This document shows, one piece after another, positions 5,531 to 6,684 of a DNA stretch of 6,684 bases (positions are counted from its first letter, which is position 1; each line of letters begins with the position of its first letter). Position numbers and translations under genes: made by a program. Origin of the DNA: Jonesiaceae bacterium UBA3555. GTDB lineage: Bacteria > Actinomycetota > Actinomycetes > Actinomycetales > Cellulomonadaceae. The notes under the pieces are model-generated. The model ran no database searches. It was not told the DNA's origin and saw only the letters and a list, made by a program, of their open reading frames with translations. The stretch covers positions 1-6,684 of the forward strand of contig DFNY01000117.1 in assembly GCA_002376595.1 (NCBI GenBank), written 5' to 3'.

Positions 5531-6684
5531 ATGACTACTACGCCATCTAACAACTCACAGAATGAAGCCACACCGCAGGTGCTTCCAGACTCCGTAAGCG
5601 ACCCTGCTCTCAACACAGAAGTCGGTCACGATTGGTCAGACGAAGGAGGCGCCACTCCAGATGGGCCCGCAGTGCCCAGCTCCGACGACGATCAAGGCGA
5701 ACAAGCGGACCCGGAAGACCCCTCTCAGACCAAGTCCCTACCCGGAGAGCCGCAAGAACCAGACGAAACGGAAGAGCCGACTGACACGAATGCCCCCAAG
5801 TCGCACGCAGCAGAAGAAGGTCCGGTTCGAAACTACGACCACCGCGATGTCCCAACCTTGACGCCTACTGATAGTGGTGGTGCGCGCCTAGGGGATCCAC
5901 GAACCCTCTACCCAAAAATCTCTCCACCTCAGGAGTCACAGCCAGAGCCAGGGCTGGACAGAAATCTGATGCCTAGGGCATTCAACGGTGCGGAGTCCTA
6001 CGTTGGTAGCGGGAAACTGGAAGGACGGCGCGCCTTAATCACCGGTGGCGATTCCGGAATCGGGGCTGCAGTTGCCATCGCGTTTGCACGGGAGGGTGCA
6101 AAAGTGGCGATCGGCTTCTTACCCTCGGAGCAAGCTGATGCAGATAGCATCGAACGCGCGCTTGAGTCCGCTGAGGTGGACGTGATCCAACTTCCCGGTG
6201 ACCTACGAAATCGTGAGTACCGAAACGCTCTAGTTGGCCTCGCCGCGCAGGAACTTGGGGGTCTCGATTTGCTGGTGAACAACGCCGGAAAACAGATCAG
6301 CATCGATTCGATAGAAGACCTGTCAGATGAGCAAATCGAAGCCACTTTCGACGTCAACGTTCTTGCCATGTACACACTCTGCCGTGACGCCGTGAAAATC
6401 ATGCCACCAGGGTCGTCCATCATCAATACGACTTCCATCCAGGCGTACGACCCCTCCCCACATTTGCTGGACTACGCAGCAACCAAGGCCGCGATAAACA
6501 ACTTCACAAAAGGTTTGGCCGCACAGGTAGGAACCAAAGGCATACGCGTCAATGCCGTAGCGCCAGGCCCAATTTGGACCCCGTTACAGCCTTCCCACGG
6601 CCAACCCATTGAGGCATTGCCAGAGTTTGGCCACAACACCTACCTTGGTCGCGCTGGACAGCCCGCCGAAGTTGCCTACGCATA
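5531..6684 (+). CDS. SDR-family oxidoreductase (YhdF/YdaD/YghA-like) with acidic N-terminal tail, 3' partial
   Basis: The frame starts at ATG 5531 with AGGAG six bases upstream and stays open for 384 codons to the window edge; perhaps 25-30 residues are missing. It is a classical NAD(P)-dependent short-chain dehydrogenase/reductase, presumably reducing or oxidising a carbonyl/alcohol in the cytoplasm; the substrate is unknown. Visible features are the Rossmann loop TGGDSGIG (171-178), NNAG (250-253), and the catalytic tetrad Asn276, Ser302 (NTTSIQAY), Tyr315 and Lys319 (YAATK). VAPGPIWTPLQP follows. DPRTLYPK (from 122) and the GAESYVGSGKLEGRRALI run mark the YhdF/YdaD/YghA group, whose members are usually about 285-295 residues. 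Residues 1-121 are extra, with about 27 Asp/Glu, 17 Pro and only 5 Lys/Arg, few hydrophobics and no signal peptide, so probably disordered. B. subtilis relatives are general stress proteins; a stress role here is inference. It is divergent from the DUF421 operon. Confidence 0.9.
   Translation, partial: MTTTPSNNSQNEATPQVLPDSVSDPALNTEVGHDWSDEGGATPDGPAVPSSDDDQGEQADPEDPSQTKSLPGEPQEPDETEEPTDTNAPKSHAAEEGPVRNYDHRDVPTLTPTDSGGARLGDPRTLYPKISPPQESQPEPGLDRNLMPRAFNGAESYVGSGKLEGRRALITGGDSGIGAAVAIAFAREGAKVAIGFLPSEQADADSIERALESAEVDVIQLPGDLRNREYRNALVGLAAQELGGLDLLVNNAGKQISIDSIEDLSDEQIEATFDVNVLAMYTLCRDAVKIMPPGSSIINTTSIQAYDPSPHLLDYAATKAAINNFTKGLAAQVGTKGIRVNAVAPGPIWTPLQPSHGQPIEALPEFGHNTYLGRAGQPAEVAYA

Noticed and set aside
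5610..5861. Open frames on both strands across the SDR acidic tail
   Set aside because: These are alternative frames of a biased-composition segment; the plus-strand frame from 5531 has the ribosome site and continues into the SDR domain.
5998..6438. 146-codon minus-strand open frame
   Set aside because: It lies opposite the SDR catalytic core, whose motifs are intact on the plus strand; the reverse frame has Ser/Ala/Arg-rich composition typical of a shadow.

Overview
This window looks like chromosomal DNA from an actinobacterium of moderate GC content (roughly 50-55% by eye, not counted). The evidence is a secretory-lipase-type hydrolase, a FadD15-like acyl-CoA synthetase, the actinobacterial form of the DUF421 membrane protein (its MGDLIQQGVT segment) and strong purine-rich ribosome binding sites. 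I cannot name the genus. There are six protein-coding genes, cut at both ends by the window. I see no tRNA, rRNA, CRISPR array, insertion sequence, transposase or phage gene.

Region 1 (1-3918) has a lipid theme. A 5'-truncated alpha/beta hydrolase of the secretory lipase type (+ strand, ends 1060) faces two minus-strand genes. These are a long-chain acyl-CoA synthetase (TTG start at 3918, ends 2077) and, 96 bp downstream of it, a multi-pass DUF1295/steroid 5-alpha-reductase-like membrane protein (start best placed at 1980, ends 1087). One reading is that the lipase releases fatty acids outside the cell and the synthetase activates them as CoA thioesters inside; this linkage is inferred from adjacency.

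Region 2 (3919-4211) is non-coding. It holds a candidate promoter for the acyl-CoA synthetase, a perfect 29-bp palindrome at 4096-4124, and a small cluster of CTCGCAA repeats at 4166-4197.

Region 3 (4212-5188) is a minus-strand two-gene operon joined by an ATGA overlap. A single-pass membrane-anchored protein of unknown function is followed by a DUF421 (YetF/YcaP-type) membrane protein.

Region 4 (5189-6684) starts with a 342-bp divergent intergenic region. It is followed by a plus-strand short-chain dehydrogenase/reductase of the YhdF/YdaD/YghA type, which runs off the window end. The enzyme has an unusual N-terminal extension of about 120 residues, acidic, proline-rich and probably disordered. 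In Bacillus subtilis, relatives of this SDR belong to the general stress response, so the divergent pair may be an envelope or stress module; that is inference.

Nothing here amounts to a demonstrably new system. The features that best merit a second look are the tailed SDR, the perfect palindrome, and the translationally coupled unknown protein plus DUF421 pair.
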